Source of the DNA: Haloprofundus salinisoli
Lineage (GTDB): Archaea > Halobacteriota > Halobacteria > Halobacteriales > Haloferacaceae
Direction of reading: 5' to 3'
Length of the DNA stretch: 64,000 nucleotides
NCBI RefSeq assembly: GCF_020097815.1
Contig: NZ_CP083663.1
Span: 1,488,001-1,552,000 of the forward strand
A program made the translations under genes and the position numbers. Of the stretch, positions 17,514-26,640 are shown in pieces. Position 1 is the stretch's first letter. Each line of letters starts with the position of its first letter. Under the pieces are notes generated by a model. The model was not told the origin of the DNA, made no database searches, and saw only the letters and a list, made by a program, of their open reading frames with translations.

Positions 17514-19850
17514 ATGAAGGTCGCCGAGGCGATTCCGGAGTTCGCCGACGCGTTCGGCTTCGAGGAGTTCAACCGGATGCAGCGGGAGGCGCTGCCCGCC
17601 ATCATGGAGCGCGAGGAGAACCTCGTCGCCAGCGCGCCCACCGCCAGCGGCAAGACCGCCCTCGCCGAACTCGCCATCTGTAAGTGCCTCCGCGACGGCG
17701 GGACGGCGCTGTTCGTCGCTCCGCTTCGCGCGCTGACGAACGAGAAGGAGGCGGAGTGGGACCGCTTCGAGTCGATGGGCTACTCGGTGTACGTCGTCAC
17801 CGGCGAGCGCGACCTGAACCCGCGGCGCGCCGAGCGCGCCGACATCCTCGTGATGACGCCCGAGAAAACCGACTCGGCGACGCGGAAACACGACTCCGCG
17901 CGCTACTCGTTCATCGCCGACGTGAGCTGCTGCGTCATCGACGAGGTCCACCTGCTCGACTCCGAATCCCGCGGCGGCGTCCTCGAAGTGACCATCTCCC
18001 GCCTGCGACGCATCTGCGACCCGCGCGTCGTCGCGCTGTCGGCGACGATGCCGAACGTCGACGACGTGGCGGCGTGGCTCGACGCGGTCCCCGAAACGAC
18101 GTTCGAGTTCGGCGACGACTACCGGCCCGTCGACCTGCACGCGAGCGTCCAGACGTACACCCACGGCGAGAACTCCTTCGCGGACAAGTACCGTCGACTC
18201 TACCGCGCGCTGGACTTAGCCGAACCGCACATCCGCGACGGCGGGCAGTCGCTTGTCTTCGTCGCCTCCAGACAGGACGCCGTGATGGCCGCCGCCAAAG
18301 CCCGCGACGAGATCGGCCAGCGCGACATCCCTATCGGCTCCCGCGGCGACTACGACTTTCACACCGACGCCAAGGAACTGAAGAACGACAGCCTCCGGAA
18401 GGCCGTGCTCGACGGCGTCGGCTTCCACCACGCCGGACTCGCCAAGGAGGACAGAAACCGCGTCGAACAGTGGTTCAAAGAGGGGAAAATTCAGCTCCTC
18501 TTCTCGACGTCGACGCTCGCGTGGGGCGTCAACCTCCCGGCGCGCTGCGTCGTCATCCGTGACACGAAACACCACGACCCGCTAGAGGGCGACGTGGATA
18601 TCAGCCCCCTCGACGTGCTCCAGATGCTCGGTCGCGCGGGACGGCCCGGCTACGACGACGTGGGCTACGGCTGGGTCGTCTGCGACCGCTCAGAGGCCGA
18701 CAAGTATCGGCGACTGCTGAAGGAAGGAAAGGAGATCGAGTCGCGTCTCGCCTCCGACCTCGACTCGCATCTCAACGCCGAAATCGCGATGGGTACCATC
18801 GCCGATTTGGACGACGTGATGTCGTGGCTGGAGACGACGTTCTACTACGTCCGCGCCGGGTCCAAACCCGCCGACTACGACTTCGAGGGACTCCGCGAGC
18901 GCGTGCGCGACACGCTGGAGACGCTCGTCGACCGCGGCTTCGTCGAGACCGACGAGAGCCTCGCCGTGAACCCGACGACGCTCGGTCGCCTCGCCTCGAA
19001 GTACTACCTTCGCCTCGAAACCTCCCGACGCTTCGCGGACCTCGCCGACCGCGACCGAATCGCCGTCGACGACGTGTTGGAAACCGTCGCGGGCGCGTCC
19101 GAGTTCGACAGCGTGTCGGCGCGACAGGCCGAACAGGACGCCCTCGACTCCGTTCTCACCGGCGTCGACACGCACCTCGAAGACGGGAATCGAAAAGTGC
19201 TCGCCATCCTCCACGCGGGGATGGCCGGGTCGACGCCCGCCGACCTCAGAAGCGACGCGTGGGTCATCAGACAGAACGCGCTGCGACTGCTGGCGGCGCT
19301 GCGGGAGTTCCTCGACGAGTTCTCGGGGCCGCGGACGGCGAACCTCGCCCGTCGCATCGAGGCGCGGGTCGAACACGGCGTCAGCCGCGACGCGGCGGCG
19401 TTGACCGCCGTCGACGGCATCGGCCCGACCCGCGCGAGCAAGTTAGCGACCGGCGGCCTCGCGTCGCCGGCGGACGTGGTCGACGCCGGCGTCGAGGAAC
19501 TGACCCGCGCGGGGCTCTCCGACGGCGTCGCCGAACGCGTCGTCGAACGCGCGAAGTCGCTGCCGCGACTCGAAATCGAGTGGGGCGCGTTCCCCAAATC
19601 CATCTCGAAGGGCGAAAACGATATGCGCGAGGTGACGGTGAGAAACGTCGGCGGCGCGGCGCGGACGGGCCTGCGCGTCACCGTTAACGGCGTCGAGATG
19701 AGCCAGAAGACGGTCTACCTCTCGGACCAGACGACGGTGCCGGTCGCCGTCTTCGGCGCGCAGGACGAACTGGAGTTCCGCATCGAGGCGGCGTTCCCCG
19801 AACTGCCGCTCGCGCCCGTCGCCGACTCGCGCACCGTCGTCGTCGAGTGA
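17514..19850 (+). CDS. hel308: Hel308-like superfamily 2 DNA helicase
   Basis: 778 residues from MKVAEAIPEFADAFGFEEFN. Motif I is APTASGKT (41-48), followed by LFVAPLRALTNEK, motif II DEVH (143-146), motif III LSATMPN, motif V FSTSTLAWGVNLPA and motif VI QMLGRAGRPGYDDVG. A winged-helix and ratchet region follows, then a helix-hairpin-helix (VDGIGPTRASKLATGG). The last roughly 90 residues (from EWGAFPKSISKGEND) look beta-rich (VTVRNVGGAARTGLRVTVNG). Hel308 proteins unwind 3' to 5' at stalled replication forks. Two paralogues are usual in haloarchaea, so the exact paralogue is uncertain. The extra C-terminal beta domain is noteworthy. Confidence 0.9.
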   Translation: MKVAEAIPEFADAFGFEEFNRMQREALPAIMEREENLVASAPTASGKTALAELAICKCLRDGGTALFVAPLRALTNEKEAEWDRFESMGYSVYVVTGERDLNPRRAERADILVMTPEKTDSATRKHDSARYSFIADVSCCVIDEVHLLDSESRGGVLEVTISRLRRICDPRVVALSATMPNVDDVAAWLDAVPETTFEFGDDYRPVDLHASVQTYTHGENSFADKYRRLYRALDLAEPHIRDGGQSLVFVASRQDAVMAAAKARDEIGQRDIPIGSRGDYDFHTDAKELKNDSLRKAVLDGVGFHHAGLAKEDRNRVEQWFKEGKIQLLFSTSTLAWGVNLPARCVVIRDTKHHDPLEGDVDISPLDVLQMLGRAGRPGYDDVGYGWVVCDRSEADKYRRLLKEGKEIESRLASDLDSHLNAEIAMGTIADLDDVMSWLETTFYYVRAGSKPADYDFEGLRERVRDTLETLVDRGFVETDESLAVNPTTLGRLASKYYLRLETSRRFADLADRDRIAVDDVLETVAGASEFDSVSARQAEQDALDSVLTGVDTHLEDGNRKVLAILHAGMAGSTPADLRSDAWVIRQNALRLLAALREFLDEFSGPRTANLARRIEARVEHGVSRDAAALTAVDGIGPTRASKLATGGLASPADVVDAGVEELTRAGLSDGVAERVVERAKSLPRLEIEWGAFPKSISKGENDMREVTVRNVGGAARTGLRVTVNGVEMSQKTVYLSDQTTVPVAVFGAQDELEFRIEAAFPELPLAPVADSRTVVVE

Positions 19851-19865
19851 CCTCGCTCTCTCGCC

Positions 19866-20549
19866 TCAGCGTTCGGGGTCGGTTCGCGCGAGCAGTTCCT
19901 TTCTGAGTTCCGTGGGGCCTTCGACCACCGTGTCCGCCGCCGAGAGGTCGGCGTCGGCGTTTATCTCCGTCCGGTAGCCGAGGACGTGCGCCCCGGCGCG
20001 CTGGGCCGACCGCGCGCCGTTCGTCGAATCCTCGACGACGGCGCAGTCTTCGGGGGTGAGGTTCAGTCGCTCGGCGGCGGTCTCGTAGATGACCGGCTCG
20101 GGCTTGCCGGGGCCGTCGATGTCCTCGGCGCTCAACACGAGGTCGAGCGGGTCGATGCCGAACCGCTCGCGGACCATGGCTATCCACGACTGCGGCGAGG
20201 AGGAGACGATGGCGACGGCGACGCCGCGGTCACGAAGCGTGTCCAGAAGCGCGTCGAACCGCGGCATCACGGAGACTTTCTCGGTGTATATCTCCTCGGC
20301 GGCGTCTTCATAGATGGCGACGAACTCGTCTCTGTCGACGGTGACCTCGTACTCGGCGGCGAGGTAGTCGTATATCTCGCGGTAGTTCATCCCCGTTATC
20401 TCGTCGCGCTCGGGCGGCTCGCCGGCGACGACGTCGGCGAAGATGACCTCGTCCTCGATCTCGTGCCAGAACTCCTCGGAGTCGACGATGACTCCGTCCA
20501 TGTCGAACAGAACCGCGTCCATACCGCTCAGGTCACGGTCCGAACTCAT
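19866..20549 (-). CDS. HAD superfamily phosphatase (beta-phosphoglucomutase-like)
   Basis: 227 residues. Motif I DMDGVIVDSEEFW near residues 16-28 carries the nucleophile and acid/base Asp pair, followed by a helical cap. Motif II lies in VAIVSSSPQSW, the conserved Lys in GPGKPEPVIYE, and motif III in CAVVEDSTNGARSAQRAGA. It probably acts on small sugar phosphates; the exact substrate is unknown. It is convergent with the helicase gene. A later start at the internal Met (MDAVLFDMDG) is possible. Confidence 0.88.
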   Translation of the reverse strand: MSSDRDLSGMDAVLFDMDGVIVDSEEFWHEIEDEVIFADVVAGEPPERDEITGMNYREIYDYLAAEYEVTVDRDEFVAIYEDAAEEIYTEKVSVMPRFDALLDTLRDRGVAVAIVSSSPQSWIAMVRERFGIDPLDLVLSAEDIDGPGKPEPVIYETAAERLNLTPEDCAVVEDSTNGARSAQRAGAHVLGYRTEINADADLSAADTVVEGPTELRKELLARTDPER

Positions 20550-20787
20550 AGCTCTGGGGGCTGGCCCCTGATAAGACGGGCTTACTCGTTCGTTCGCTCG
20601 GAACAGTATATCTCAGTAACATCTGCGGTTCTGAAACCCTGAAAACAAAACTCTTAACGGCTCTATATCGGTTTTTCGCCCAGCGTTGCAGATGTGGGGT
20701 TGTCCATAACAAAGCCCGTTCCACCGGTTCTGGCAGACATCGAGACCGGTCGGTGCGACGACGCGCACCGGCCCGCTGCGCCCACTC

Positions 20788-21966
20788 ATGTCACGAACAC
20801 GCTTCATCACGGTCTGTCTCGTCGTGTTGCTCTGTTTGACCGTCTCGCTCTCGCCTGCGGTGTCGACGGCGACGCTCGGCCCCGACGCCGACGGCGGTCC
20901 GACGGTACAGCAAGTCGACGGTGGCGAAGGAGACGACGATAGTGACGACGAAGACGAGGACGACGACGGAGACGACGAAGAAGATGGTGGCGATGACGAA
21001 GGAGAGGATGATGACGACGACGGTGACGAAGAAGGCGACGAAGCAGAAGACGAGGATGATGACGACGACGGTGACGACGATGACGATGGACAGGGCGACA
21101 ACGGGAACGGAGACGGCCCGCCTGACCACGCCGGAAACGGACCGGGGAACGACGGTAGCGGCAACGGTCCGCCGGACCACGCCAACAATCCAGACGGCGG
21201 GGACGATGGCGACAGAGCCGCCGCGGTAGACGAGGATGACGACGAGTCGAACGCCCCGAAGTCGGCACCAAAACAGCAGGAGACGCCGACGGGCACACCG
21301 ACGTCGGCCCCGACGAACACACCGACGAGTACGCCGACTTCGACACCGACGAGTACGCCGACTTCGACACCGACGAGCACGCCGACTTCAACACCAACGA
21401 GTACGCCAACGTCAACGCCGACAAACACGCCGACGTCGACCCCCACCTCGACGAGTACGCCGACGTCGACCCCCACCTCGACGAGTACGCCGACGTCGAC
21501 CCCGACGAGCACCCCGACGGCCACCGACTCGCCGACGTCCACTCCCACGACCACCGACCAGAACCAGAGTTCGTCGGGCACCGTCGGAGTGGTTAACCTC
21601 TCGGCGACCCGGTCGACGGTCCCCTCGGGCGAGCCGGTAACGTTCGTCGCGACGCTCCAGAATCCGACTTCGCAACCGGCGAACCACACCGTTCGCCTCC
21701 GCCTGTTCGGTGAAGTCGCGGACGTGAAGACGGTCACCGTTCCCGCGGGCGGGACGGCGACGGTTCAGTTCACCCGGACCATCCTCGCAACGGGCGAGCA
21801 CACCGCTCGCGTCGGCGACCAGACGGCCACCGTCACCGTCACCGAGTCGCAGGTCGCCACCGACGACCCCGAGACGACGAGTTCGACGGGCGTCCCCGGA
21901 TTCGGCGTCGGCGTCACGCTCGCGGCGTTGCTGGCGGTCGCGGCGCTCGCGCTCCGGCGCGAGTGA
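20788..21966 (+). CDS. PGF-CTERM surface protein with Asp-rich and Thr/Pro repeat stalks
   Basis: 392 residues. A Sec-type signal peptide (about 1-29) is followed by a nearly pure Asp/Glu/Gly segment (about 48-110), an Asn/Gly/Pro section (about 110-150), a mucin-like [10 protein letters not shown] repeat region (about 168-265), one CARDB/Ig-like beta domain (about 270-355), and a C-terminal [24 protein letters not shown] tripartite tail. The PGF motif is the archaeosortase A signal, so the protein should be cleaved and lipid-anchored on the cell surface. The Thr stalk is a likely O-glycosylation site. Repeated DNA in the stalk (GACGAGTACGCCGACTTCGA-like units) will vary in length. Function and partner unknown. 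Confidence 0.9.
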   Translation: MSRTRFITVCLVVLLCLTVSLSPAVSTATLGPDADGGPTVQQVDGGEGDDDSDDEDEDDDGDDEEDGGDDEGEDDDDDGDEEGDEAEDEDDDDDGDDDDDGQGDNGNGDGPPDHAGNGPGNDGSGNGPPDHANNPDGGDDGDRAAAVDEDDDESNAPKSAPKQQETPTGTPTSAPTNTPTSTPTSTPTSTPTSTPTSTPTSTPTSTPTSTPTNTPTSTPTSTSTPTSTPTSTSTPTSTPTSTPTATDSPTSTPTTTDQNQSSSGTVGVVNLSATRSTVPSGEPVTFVATLQNPTSQPANHTVRLRLFGEVADVKTVTVPAGGTATVQFTRTILATGEHTARVGDQTATVTVTESQVATDDPETTSSTGVPGFGVGVTLAALLAVAALALRRE

Positions 21967-22016
21967 GCGTCGGTACCGATATCGAGACCGGCGCGGAAGC
22001 CAACGCGGCCGTCGAC

Positions 22017-22613
22017 CTACCCGCGGTCGGCGGTCACCCCGACGGCGACGACGTCGATGAGCGCGTCGCGGACGCGGTCGTAGTCGTCGAACTCCTCGCG
22101 GTACAGCGTCACGAACGTCGCCGCGCGGAGCACGTCGGCGACGATGTCCGGGTCCTCATCGGCCAACAGTCCCGTTTGCTTCCACTGCTGGAGGAACGAC
22201 CGCAGCAGCGCCGTCTTCTGCGCGCGGGCGTCGGCGGCCTCTGCGTCGGAGAACTGCGACTGCAACCAACCCAGTTCGTCCTCGCTGACGAGCGCGCGAA
22301 TCAGCGGGTTCGTCTCCAGCTCCCGTATGATTACGTCTAACAGCGTCCGAATCCCGGATTCGGCGTCGTCGACGTCCGAGAGCGCTTCGCGGAGCGTCCC
22401 GATAAGTCGCTCCCCCTCGCCTTCGAGGATATGGAGGTAGAGGGCCTCCTTCGAGTCGAAGAACTGGTAGAACGTGCTCGGCGCGATGCCCACCGCGTCC
22501 GTGAGGTCGGCGATGGTCGTCTTGCCGAGACCGAACTGCGCGAACAGTTCGCGTCCGGCGGCGACGAGCCCCTGCTCGATGCGCTCGCGTTCGGCGTCGG
22601 TGAAGCCTCTCAC
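22017..22613 (-). CDS. TetR family transcriptional regulator
   Basis: 198 residues from a GTG start (V-R-G-F-T-D-A-E-R-E-R-I); a GGGGG ribosome-site-like run directly precedes it. Longer frames add a basic extension that overlaps the permease gene. The N-terminal helix-turn-helix (GLGKTTIADLTDAVGIAPSTFYQFFDSKEALYLHIL) is a classic TetR_N domain, with an effector-binding helical domain behind it. It follows the ABC transporter genes on the same strand (64-bp gap), so it probably represses that exporter. Ligand unknown. Confidence 0.92.
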   Translation of the reverse strand: MRGFTDAERERIEQGLVAAGRELFAQFGLGKTTIADLTDAVGIAPSTFYQFFDSKEALYLHILEGEGERLIGTLREALSDVDDAESGIRTLLDVIIRELETNPLIRALVSEDELGWLQSQFSDAEAADARAQKTALLRSFLQQWKQTGLLADEDPDIVADVLRAATFVTLYREEFDDYDRVRDALIDVVAVGVTADRG

Positions 22614-22677
22614 CCCCCAGCCTCCGTCCCTCCGCGTCGTCTCTCTCCCCGATTCGCCCGAGGACGCTCGAAGCGGT

Positions 22678-23541
22678 TCACGCGAGGTCCCTCCGTCGGA
22701 ACCACGCCCGCGCCGCGGCCACGAGGACGACGGTGGCACCCACTAATACCGCCGCGCCGGCGAGGCCGTACTCGCCGTTGACGAGAATCGCCGTCGGGTC
22801 GTAGTACCGCGTCGGCGCGAGCGCGCCGACCCACTCGAAGTCGGTGTTGGCCGTCACCGTCTCCAGAAGGAAGAGTCCGAAGACGACGCCGATAGCGCCG
22901 CGCTGGGCCGTGCTCGCGCGGTCGAGCGTCACCGACAGCAGGAGGCCGATGGCCGAACAGGCGAGCAGGTACGGCACCGACAGCGCGTGCGCGGCCAAGA
23001 GATCCATCACGGCGATGGGTTCGTCGACGAGCGTCGTCCCGACGAGCACCGCCGCGAAGACGACGGCGTTGACGACGAGAACCGGCACGAACATCGAGAG
23101 GAACTTGCCGACGACGACGGTGCCGCGCGGCGTCGGCGTCGACAGCAGCAGGTCCATCCGGTCGTGCTCCACGTCGTCGGCGACCAGAGAGGCCGCGCTG
23201 TAGGCGACGTACACGCCCAGGAGGAGCACCCACGCGAACTGGTACAGTTCGACGGCGAGGAATCCCTCGATGGTGGTGAGTGTCTCGACGCCGAACGCCT
23301 CCTGAAACGCCGGCGGCAACGACTGGATGTACGCGTCCAAGTCGACGCCCGACGAGGTGATGGAGGGGTAGAGACCGACGTACATTGCGGCCACGAAGGC
23401 GAGAAGCGCCGAGAGTACGACGCTCCCGCGGAGTTTTCGCCCCGCTTCGTAGCGCGCGACGGCGAGGAGTCTGTTTCCGCTCGCCGTTCGCCCGCGCTCG
23501 ATCTCGGACTCGGCGGCGACTCCCGTCTCGGTCTCAGCCAT
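22678..23541 (-). CDS. ABC transporter permease (ABC-2 type)
   Basis: 287 residues from MAETETGVAAESEIERGRT. An N-terminal cytoplasmic segment precedes six hydrophobic stretches (for example VVLSALLAFVAAMYVGLYP, FAWVLLLGVYVAYSAASLV, VLVVNAVVFAAVLVGTTL, the AGAAVLVGATVVLVAAARAW tail). A DDVEHDRMDLLLSTPTPRGTVVVGKF motif, common to ABC-2 exporter permeases, sits in the first cytoplasmic loop. The start overlaps the ATPase gene end by 8 bp, so the two are translated together. Likely an exporter of drug-like or lipid compounds; substrate unknown. Confidence 0.9.
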   Translation of the reverse strand: MAETETGVAAESEIERGRTASGNRLLAVARYEAGRKLRGSVVLSALLAFVAAMYVGLYPSITSSGVDLDAYIQSLPPAFQEAFGVETLTTIEGFLAVELYQFAWVLLLGVYVAYSAASLVADDVEHDRMDLLLSTPTPRGTVVVGKFLSMFVPVLVVNAVVFAAVLVGTTLVDEPIAVMDLLAAHALSVPYLLACSAIGLLLSVTLDRASTAQRGAIGVVFGLFLLETVTANTDFEWVGALAPTRYYDPTAILVNGEYGLAGAAVLVGATVVLVAAARAWFRRRDLA

Positions 23542-24559
23542 CGAACTCACCTCCGGCCGTCGCCGTCTGCGGACGCGACCGCCCGCCTTCGATCTCACCC
23601 TCGTTCGCGTCCACGTCGCCGTAGAAGCGCATGAACACGTCTTCGAGCGGCGCTTCGCGGACATCGATGTCGACGACCGAGTGACGCGTCAGCTCGGTCA
23701 GGAGGGCGTCGTACTCGCCAGTGAAGGTGAACGCCAGCTCCTTTTCGTCGTGCCGCTCTCGGTCGTGGACGCCGTCGAGGGCGAACGCGTCCGCGTCGAG
23801 CGCGTCGGCGGTGCGGACCCGGACGCGCTTGCCGCTGCGGTCGAGAAGCGTCTCGACGTCTTCGAGCGCGACGAGCCGCCCGTCGCGGAGGATTCCCACT
23901 CGGTCGCAGACGCGGCGGACCTCCGCGAGCACGTGCGAGGAGAAGAACACGGTGACGCCGCGGGTCTTCTCGCCGGCGAGGAACTCGTAGAACCGCTCCT
24001 GCATCAGCGGGTCCAACCCCGAGGTCGGTTCGTCCATCACGACCAGCTCGGGGTCGTGCATGAACGCCAGCACCAACCCGAGCTTGCGCTTGTTACCGGT
24101 CGAGTACTCCTCGACGCGGCGGTCGACGGGCGCGTCGAACAGGTCGAGCAACTCATCGCTCCGCACGTCACCTTTCAGCGCCGCGTGGTAGTCGATAATC
24201 TCGCGCCCCGTCGCGCCGGGGTCGTACTCGACTTCGCTCGGGAGATAGCCGACACGCCGCTTTACCTCCAAGAGCGCCGCTTCGTCGGTCACGCCCGCGC
24301 CCAGCACCGACGCCGACCCAGAGGTGGGCGACAGAAAACCCAGCAGCGTCCGGATGGTCGTCGTCTTCCCCGCGCCGTTCGGCCCGAGGTAGCCGAACAC
24401 CTCGCCCGATTCGACGGTAAAGGAGAGGTCGTCGACGGCGAGCGTTCCGTCCGGCTTCTCCTCCTCGCGCTCTTCGCGCCGATCTCGTCGGGGACGACCC
24501 GGGAGCCGTCTCCCGTCCCCGTAGCGCTTCGTCAGGCCGTGGAGTTCGATGGCTGGCAT
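23534..24559 (-). CDS. ABC transporter ATP-binding protein
   Basis: 341 residues from MPAIELHGLTKRYGDG. Walker A is GPNGAGKTTT, the Q-loop area follows, the signature is degenerate (EEYSTGNKRKLGLVLAF), Walker B is LVVMDEPTSGLDP, and the H-loop is VTVFFSSHVLAEV. A C-terminal roughly 100-residue extension is typical of ABC-2 exporters (DrrA/CcmA type). A charged insert (GRPRRDRREEREEEKPDG) separates the first two strands and is rich in Arg, unusual for halophile proteins. It forms a transporter with the overlapping permease, and the TetR gene completes the operon. Confidence 0.94.
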   Translation of the reverse strand: MPAIELHGLTKRYGDGRRLPGRPRRDRREEREEEKPDGTLAVDDLSFTVESGEVFGYLGPNGAGKTTTIRTLLGFLSPTSGSASVLGAGVTDEAALLEVKRRVGYLPSEVEYDPGATGREIIDYHAALKGDVRSDELLDLFDAPVDRRVEEYSTGNKRKLGLVLAFMHDPELVVMDEPTSGLDPLMQERFYEFLAGEKTRGVTVFFSSHVLAEVRRVCDRVGILRDGRLVALEDVETLLDRSGKRVRVRTADALDADAFALDGVHDRERHDEKELAFTFTGEYDALLTELTRHSVVDIDVREAPLEDVFMRFYGDVDANEGEIEGGRSRPQTATAGGEFDG

Positions 24560-24705
24560 AGCTATCAGCGACACTACACGCTATGAATACATGAACAATT
24601 TGTTTTCACAGTTTTGAGGCGGTCGACCCGCCGATAGCACCGAAATCGGTTCTGGACGACGATTCGGGCGAGCGTTCAAACCCGATGACGGGACCACCCC
24701 GTCGT

Positions 24706-25455
24706 ATGTCCGAGGAGATGCGACTCTTCGCCGGTGACTGTACCACGACGTTCGAGGGCACACGCGAACAGACCCAGCGGGGGCACGTCGTCGCGCTCGT
24801 CAAACCCGACGGGACCGTCCTCGTCCACGACGCCGACGGCTACCAGCCGGTGGCGTGGCTCACCCGCGCCGACTCGGTCACCGTCGAAGCCGACGACTCC
24901 GGGTTCGCGGTCACCGCCCGAACCGACGATCAGACGCTCCGCGTGGTCTCGAACGCGGCGACCGGTCGCGCGAGTTATCCCACCACGCCTGCGGGAATCC
25001 CGGTCGGCGACTGCCCCGACTGCGGCGGTGCGCTCGTCCGAACCGGCGGCGACGTTCGCTGTCTCGACTGCGGGGCGTCGCACTCGCTGCCCGCGGGTGC
25101 GGCGGTGCTCGACGAGACGTGCGACGACTGCGGCCTCCCGCTGATGCGCGTCGAACGGGGGACCACCTTCGAGTGCTGTATCGACTACTCGTGCGAGTCA
25201 CTGGACGACCTCGTGCGCGAGGAGTTCGACCGCGAGTGGAGCTGCCCGGACTGCGGGTCGGACCTTCGGGTGCGCCGGGCGGGCGGCGGTCCCCTGCTCG
25301 CGGGGTGCGACGACTACCCCGCCTGCGACACCGCGTTCACGATTCCGGCGGGCGTCGTCGTCGACGACTGCGACTGCGGCCTCCCGGTGTTCGAAACGGC
25401 GCGCGGGCGACGCTGTCTCGACGGCACGTGCGAGCGGTTTCGACCCGAGACCTGA
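24706..25455 (+). CDS. NucS-N-like domain fused to four topoisomerase-type zinc ribbons
   Basis: 249 residues from MSEEMRLFAGDCTTTFEG. The first roughly 95 residues (TREQTQRGHVVALVKPDGTVLVHD) resemble the N-terminal DNA-binding domain of archaeal NucS/EndoMS, but the RecB-like nuclease domain is absent. Four successive cysteine modules follow: CPDCGGALV...CLDC, CDDCGLPLM...CCIDYSC, CPDCGSDLR...CDDYPAC, and CDCGLPVFE...CLDGTC, like topoisomerase I C-terminal ribbons. Such a protein should bind nucleic acid. It is close to endA and trpS on the same strand, which hints at RNA or DNA processing. I can assign no activity. Confidence 0.82.
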   Translation: MSEEMRLFAGDCTTTFEGTREQTQRGHVVALVKPDGTVLVHDADGYQPVAWLTRADSVTVEADDSGFAVTARTDDQTLRVVSNAATGRASYPTTPAGIPVGDCPDCGGALVRTGGDVRCLDCGASHSLPAGAAVLDETCDDCGLPLMRVERGTTFECCIDYSCESLDDLVREEFDREWSCPDCGSDLRVRRAGGGPLLAGCDDYPACDTAFTIPAGVVVDDCDCGLPVFETARGRRCLDGTCERFRPET

Positions 25456-25522
25456 GTCGAGATTCGAAAGACGGCGGCGTACGACCGCAGACACTATGTC
25501 GTCGCCGCGCGGCCGATAGCGT

Positions 25523-26578
25523 ATGCACGGTCACGCACGCGACGACGCCGTCCGTGTCGGCGGGAACGCCCGCCAACAGTTCCACGACGCGCGCGGCTAC
25601 GGCGCTCCGGTCGAGGGAAACGAGATAGACCTCGCGCCGGTCGAAGCCGCTCACCTCCTCTATCGGGGTGACCTCGACAGCGTCGACGGCGACGGTTTCC
25701 GAGAGTTTTTCGTCTCGACGGCCGAGGAAAAGCCGCGGTTTGCGCTGCAGTTTCTCGTCTACGCCGACCTCCGCGAGCGGGGATTCTACCTCTCGCCCGC
25801 CCGCGAGCCGTGGGTCGAGATCGACGCCGCGGGCGACCCCGACTGCGACTTCGTCGTCTTTCCCCGCGGCAAGGACGCCGACGACGGCGTCGTCGAACAC
25901 CGCGTCCGCGTCGTCGGCGAGCGCGCCTCCGTCGTCGCCGCCGAGATGGCAGGGTACGTGTTCGCCGTCGTCGACGAGGAGAGCGAACTGACGTATCTGG
26001 AGGCGACCGAGCACACCTACGACGGCGAGACGACGTACGAGTTGCCGACGAATCTGGAGGGCGTCCTCCTCGACGACCGAGCGGTCTGCTGGAACGCGCC
26101 CGCGGACCTCTTCGAGTCCGGATTCTACGGCCAGCCGCTGACCGGCCGCGACGCGGCTATCGAGGGCGCGGTCCAGCTCTCGCTGCTCGAAGCGGCGTCG
26201 CTCGTCGCCGACGACGCGCTCGCGCTCGGCACCGCCGACGACTACGCCGCCGTCGTCGAACGCGGCCGCACGGTCGAAGGCGAGCGCTTCGACCGTCGAC
26301 TCCGCGTGTACGACGCGCTGCGCGAGCGAAACGTCGTTCCCAAGACCGGCTTCAAGTTCGGCGCGGATTTCCGGACGTACGCCTCCGTCGACTCCGTCGA
26401 GGAGCTCGGGCACTCCGAGACGCTCGTTCGCGTCGTTCGACCAGACCACTCCTTCGCGCCGCGGGACCTCTCGCTGGACGTTCGCCTCGCCGGCGGGGTC
26501 CGGAAGCGAATGGTTTTTGCGCTGACCGACGCCAACGAAGGCATAGAGTGGCTGTCGGTCGCTCGCCTGACACCGTAG
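25523..26578 (+). CDS. endA: tRNA-splicing endonuclease (EndA, two-repeat type)
   Basis: 351 residues with two homologous endonuclease repeats, as in the alpha2 archaeal enzymes. The N-terminal repeat (about 1-170) is catalytically degenerate. The C-terminal one holds the catalytic triad: Tyr in KTGFKFGADFRTY, His in ELGHSETLVRVV, and Lys in the GGVRKRMVFA strand. It cleaves bulge-helix-bulge structures in pre-tRNA introns and in the 16S and 23S rRNA processing stems (see the stems in the rRNA operon). It lies 67 bp after the zinc-ribbon gene and 62 bp before trpS. Confidence 0.94.
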   Translation: MHGHARDDAVRVGGNARQQFHDARGYGAPVEGNEIDLAPVEAAHLLYRGDLDSVDGDGFREFFVSTAEEKPRFALQFLVYADLRERGFYLSPAREPWVEIDAAGDPDCDFVVFPRGKDADDGVVEHRVRVVGERASVVAAEMAGYVFAVVDEESELTYLEATEHTYDGETTYELPTNLEGVLLDDRAVCWNAPADLFESGFYGQPLTGRDAAIEGAVQLSLLEAASLVADDALALGTADDYAAVVERGRTVEGERFDRRLRVYDALRERNVVPKTGFKFGADFRTYASVDSVEELGHSETLVRVVRPDHSFAPRDLSLDVRLAGGVRKRMVFALTDANEGIEWLSVARLTP

Positions 26579-26640
26579 TCTTCGACGACCGATTTCACCG
26601 GGTTCACTGACGGACACCGACATTCACGAGTTCGATTTCC

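Noticed and set aside
15873-18164. A 763-codon minus-strand open frame
   Set aside because: Antisense to the MATE and helicase genes, with a shadow-type Arg/Val/Asp composition.
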